From Treponema peruense (GTDB lineage Bacteria > Spirochaetota > Spirochaetia > Treponematales > Treponemataceae): a DNA stretch of 64,000 nt. The translations under genes and the position numbers were made by a program. The stretch spans positions 1,798,001-1,862,000 of the forward strand of contig NZ_CP064936.1 of assembly GCF_016117655.1 (NCBI RefSeq), given 5' to 3'. The notes under the pieces are model-generated. The model saw only the letters and a list, made by a program, of their open reading frames with translations. It was not told the DNA's origin and made no database searches. This document shows positions 61,257-64,000 of this stretch, one piece after another. Every line of letters starts with the position of its first letter. Position 1 is the first letter of the stretch.

Positions 61257-63059
61257 ATGGAACACAATATGATTTTGTCGGCGTCGGGATGGCGCAAAAT
61301 TTTTACTGAAAACAATGACGAAGAAAGCAAATCTAAACACATAGGGCTTGCAAACAGAAGACTCTGTGCCCTTATAGGAGAAACTTTTGCACAATATACA
61401 ATTGCCGCAACCCAGAAAAAATCGCCTGTAATCGCGGTTGCAACAGACACAAGGCCTACAGGAAGCGAAATTGCAGATGCAGTTTTAAGGGCACTTTTAT
61501 GCAGGGGAATAAAGGTTCATTTTCTTTCGGTTTCAGCCGCTCCGGAAATCATGGCCTATGCAAGAACACTCGACGGTTTTCTTTACATTTCTGCCAGCCA
61601 CAATCCGGTCGGCCACAACGGAATAAAATTCGGTCTTAATGACGGCGGTGTTGTTCCGGGAAGCGAAGCAAAAAAACTTGCAGACAGTTTCAGGGCAAAA
61701 TGCGGCGCCGTAAATGCAGAAGAACACGCAGACCGTCTTCTTGCGGAATGCAGCGAAAGTTCACTCAAAAAAGTGCTGGAGAGCAGTGCAAAATACAAAA
61801 AGCAGGCCCTTGCCGAATATGAAAACTTTTTGGGAAAAGTTATAACCGGCTTTGATCAGAAAAAAAAGCAGGACAAAATCTTTTCAGAAATAAAAAATGC
61901 ACTTTCAAAATCGCCGGTTTCTGTTCTGTGTGACATGAACGGTTCGGCAAGAACGCTTTCTGTAGACAGAAAATACATGGAAGAGCGCGGAATCAAATTT
62001 CTGTCCTTCAATGACAATCCGGGGCAGATAGTCCACGCAATTATACCTGAACCCGAAAACCTTGTTCACTGCGCAAAGGCTATGACAGAACTTCAGAAAT
62101 CAGGAAAAACAGATATAAAACTGGGCTACATGCCGGACTGCGACGGGGACAGGGGAAACATAGTCTACTGGGATGACAGTTCAAAAACCGCAAAACCAAT
62201 TCCGGCGCAGGAAGTATTTGCGCTTTGTGTTGCAGCAGAAATCTCATGTTCAATCTGGAGCGGAACAGAATCAAAAATTGCAGTTGCTGTAAACGGACCT
62301 ACTTCAATGAGAACAGACGAAATCTGCGCGGCATTCGGAGCTTGTGTATTCAGAGCCGAAGTAGGAGAAGCAAATGTCGTAAACCTTGCCAGAGAAAAGC
62401 GTGAAGAAGGTTACAGCGTAAGGATTCTTGGCGAAGGAAGCAACGGCGGCAACATAACATACCCTTCAAGCGTAAGGGATCCTCTTGCAACAATTTTTGC
62501 CATAATCAAACTTCTTGCAATAAGGGACAGCCTTGAACACGACGGAACAATAAGACCAGGTCTCTTCCATCTGTGGTGCATAAAGTCAGGTCAGGAAAAC
62601 AAATACAAACCCGACTTTACACTTTCTGACATACTTGCTTCCCTTCCGGCATACACAACAACAGGAGTCAGCGAAAGCCGTGCAGTTCTTCACGTAAAGA
62701 CCGAAGACAAGGGAAAGCTCAAGCTTAGGTTCCAAAAACTTTTTGAACAGGAATGGAAGGAACGTCGTGATGAACTTAAGGAAAAATACGGAATTGAATC
62801 ATACGCCGCAGATACGACAAACGGTACAAAAGAAATCAAAAACGCAACCGACTGGAACAACGGCAACGGCGGCCTTAAAATAAGATTCATGGACTCTTCG
62901 GGAACAAACAAAGCCTTTATATGGATGAGACCAAGCGGAACAGAAAGCGTGTTCAGAGTAATGTGCGACACAAAGGGAATAAAACCGCAGGAAGAACATT
63001 CGCTTCTGGAATGGGAAACATCAATTCTTATGCGGGCAGATGCAATAGGAAAACAGTAG
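61257..63059 (+). CDS. Alpha-D-phosphohexomutase family protein (first copy)
   Basis: The active-site serine loop is YISASHNPVGHNGIKFG, the metal loop CDGDRGN, the sugar loop region GEGSNGGNIT and the phosphate-binding C-domain RPSGTE. This is a phosphoglucomutase/phosphomannomutase-type enzyme of ~600 residues, longer than typical, with poor match in the N-terminal ~60 residues. ATG 61257 (MEHNMILSA) is taken as start since a promoter lies immediately upstream; ATG 61269 is an alternative. A second mutase gene follows in the same direction; the two may act on different sugars. Confidence 0.87.
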   Translation: MEHNMILSASGWRKIFTENNDEESKSKHIGLANRRLCALIGETFAQYTIAATQKKSPVIAVATDTRPTGSEIADAVLRALLCRGIKVHFLSVSAAPEIMAYARTLDGFLYISASHNPVGHNGIKFGLNDGGVVPGSEAKKLADSFRAKCGAVNAEEHADRLLAECSESSLKKVLESSAKYKKQALAEYENFLGKVITGFDQKKKQDKIFSEIKNALSKSPVSVLCDMNGSARTLSVDRKYMEERGIKFLSFNDNPGQIVHAIIPEPENLVHCAKAMTELQKSGKTDIKLGYMPDCDGDRGNIVYWDDSSKTAKPIPAQEVFALCVAAEISCSIWSGTESKIAVAVNGPTSMRTDEICAAFGACVFRAEVGEANVVNLAREKREEGYSVRILGEGSNGGNITYPSSVRDPLATIFAIIKLLAIRDSLEHDGTIRPGLFHLWCIKSGQENKYKPDFTLSDILASLPAYTTTGVSESRAVLHVKTEDKGKLKLRFQKLFEQEWKERRDELKEKYGIESYAADTTNGTKEIKNATDWNNGNGGLKIRFMDSSGTNKAFIWMRPSGTESVFRVMCDTKGIKPQEEHSLLEWETSILMRADAIGKQ

Positions 63060-63131
63060 AAAAGAACTTAAAAAACTGATACACTTATAAAGCAGTATTC
63101 AAAAAAAAGTATTTTCAGACAGGAGATATTC

Positions 63132-64000
63132 ATGAACGAACAGGAAATTCTTGACCGCGCAAAACAGTATATCGCGGAAGAAAAAGATGCATCATTCCGC
63201 AAGGAAGTCGAAGATCTCGTAGCCGCAAAGGATATGAAAGAACTCGAAGACAGATTCTACCAGAGCCTCGAGTTCGGAACAGGCGGACTCAGGGGAGTCA
63301 TGGGCGGCGGAACAAACCGCATGAACACGCTCAATATAAGCAAAGCTACACAGGGGCTTGCAAACTACATTATAAAGGCTTTCCCGAAAGAAGCAGCAGC
63401 CGGAACTTTGAGCGCATGTATTGCTTATGACAGCCGCAACAACCACGACAAGTTCGCAGACATTACAGCAAGAGTTTTTGCCGCAAACGGAATCAAAGCC
63501 TATGCATTTACAGGAATGCGCCCTACCCCGGAACTGAGTTTTGCAATCAGGGTTCTCGGATGCAAAACCGGTGTTGTAGTTACAGCCAGCCACAATCCGC
63601 CGCAGTACAACGGATACAAGGCTTACTGGGACGACGGTGCACAGGTTGTTGAACCGCACGACAAGGGAATTATTGACGAAGTAAACGCCGTAAAGGAAGT
63701 AAAGCTCATCGACAAGGAACAGGCAATCAAAGAAGGTTCTATTGTTCTTATTGACAAAGAAATCGATGACAAGTTCCAGGCAATGATCAAGGCAAACCTT
63801 TACCGCCCTGAACTCATCAAGGAAAAGGCCGGCAGCGTAAAAGTAGTCTACACACCGCTTCACGGAACAGGTGCAATGCATGTAGAAAAAGTTCTTGGGG
63901 ATCTTGGACTGAATGTAATAACCGTTCCTGAACAGCGCGAAGGTGACGGAAACTTCCCGACAGTAGAAAAGCCGAATCCTGAAGAAGCACCGGCACTCAA
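63132..64000 (+). CDS. Phosphoglucomutase/phosphomannomutase (second copy, cut by window end)
   Basis: The first 289 codons are present: EFGTGGLRGVMGGGTNRMN, YDSRNNHDKFA, the serine loop VVVTASHNPPQYNGYKAYW and VVYTPLHGTGAMHVEK, all of the phosphomutase family clade of PGM with N-terminal extension. ATG 63132 has AGGAGA at 63121-63126. It lies 72 nt after the first copy and shares little beyond the family motifs, so it is not a recent duplicate. Confidence 0.95.
   Translation, partial: MNEQEILDRAKQYIAEEKDASFRKEVEDLVAAKDMKELEDRFYQSLEFGTGGLRGVMGGGTNRMNTLNISKATQGLANYIIKAFPKEAAAGTLSACIAYDSRNNHDKFADITARVFAANGIKAYAFTGMRPTPELSFAIRVLGCKTGVVVTASHNPPQYNGYKAYWDDGAQVVEPHDKGIIDEVNAVKEVKLIDKEQAIKEGSIVLIDKEIDDKFQAMIKANLYRPELIKEKAGSVKVVYTPLHGTGAMHVEKVLGDLGLNVITVPEQREGDGNFPTVEKPNPEEAPAL

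Noticed and set aside
1-64000. tRNA or rRNA genes
   Set aside because: Scanning the intergenic spaces by eye shows no cloverleaf-like T-arm GGTTCGAATCC patterns or rRNA cores; short degenerate RNAs could still be missed.

Overview
The window looks like chromosomal DNA of a host-associated spirochaete, most likely a Treponema. The grounds are a moderate GC content, many TTG/GTG starts, sigma70-type promoters, many lipoprotein signal peptides, a TrpR-family regulator, LptF/LptG and bactofilin genes, and a translation operon in the order rimP-nusA-infB-rbfA-truB/ribF-rpsO-pnp. The genus is inferred from gene content, not from a search. I saw no tRNA, rRNA, CRISPR array, prophage or intact transposase.

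Layout. 0-1.2 kb: end of a coiled-coil gene, zapA and a YaiI/YqxD gene. 1.2-4.7 kb: an HD-GYP protein, then (reverse) a NagZ-like hydrolase and an RsmB-like methyltransferase. 4.8-7.3 kb: an SDR and pncB with a structured leader. 7.4-11.5 kb: a reverse FHA, phosphatase, Ser/Thr kinase and winged-helix cluster, interrupted by modular repeats that carry ribosome-binding sites. 11.6-15.3 kb: a PyrK-PyrD fusion, a DUF2974 protein and an IMP cyclohydrolase-like gene. 15.3-16.4 kb: a rubrerythrin-PerR operon with a perfect 7-1-7 Per box. 16.4-21.8 kb: a TrpR-family gene, a large CsgG-like/coiled-coil envelope protein, and a bactofilin-TPR-mtaB operon.

21.9-34.3 kb is the accessory-looking part. It holds an AraC regulator, a four-gene flavin/iron-sulfur amine or imino-acid dehydrogenase set (HcnABC-like plus a BFD-like protein), a divergent ornithine cyclodeaminase-family gene, and a polar amino-acid ABC transporter with a cytidylate-kinase-like gene. 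Together these suggest uptake and oxidation of an amino acid, imino acid or opine. Inside it sits an AT-rich surface lipoprotein whose promoter has nine G's between -35 and -10, a classic phase-variation arrangement. The lipoprotein is bracketed by a 29-nt inverted repeat and lies beside a decayed 2-hydroxyacid dehydrogenase.

34.5-64 kb is mostly housekeeping: CapA-like, HrpA, HEAT-repeat protein, tgt, and one long reverse operon from rimP (promoter at 55.3 kb) to lptG (41.4 kb). Its promoter is followed at once by an intrinsic terminator, so NusA autoregulation by attenuation is plausible. In this operon truB is fused to the FAD-synthetase half of ribF, and NusA ends in a zinc ribbon. The right end has a pseudouridine synthase, a transglutaminase-like protein, an HTH-EIIA fusion, an exported propeller-like protein, an M23-like protein, mnmA and two phosphohexomutases, the second cut by the window edge.

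One pattern recurs: at least five well-spaced promoters place the -10 hexamer only 6-8 nt before the start codon, with no ribosome-binding site, so leaderless mRNAs look common here.
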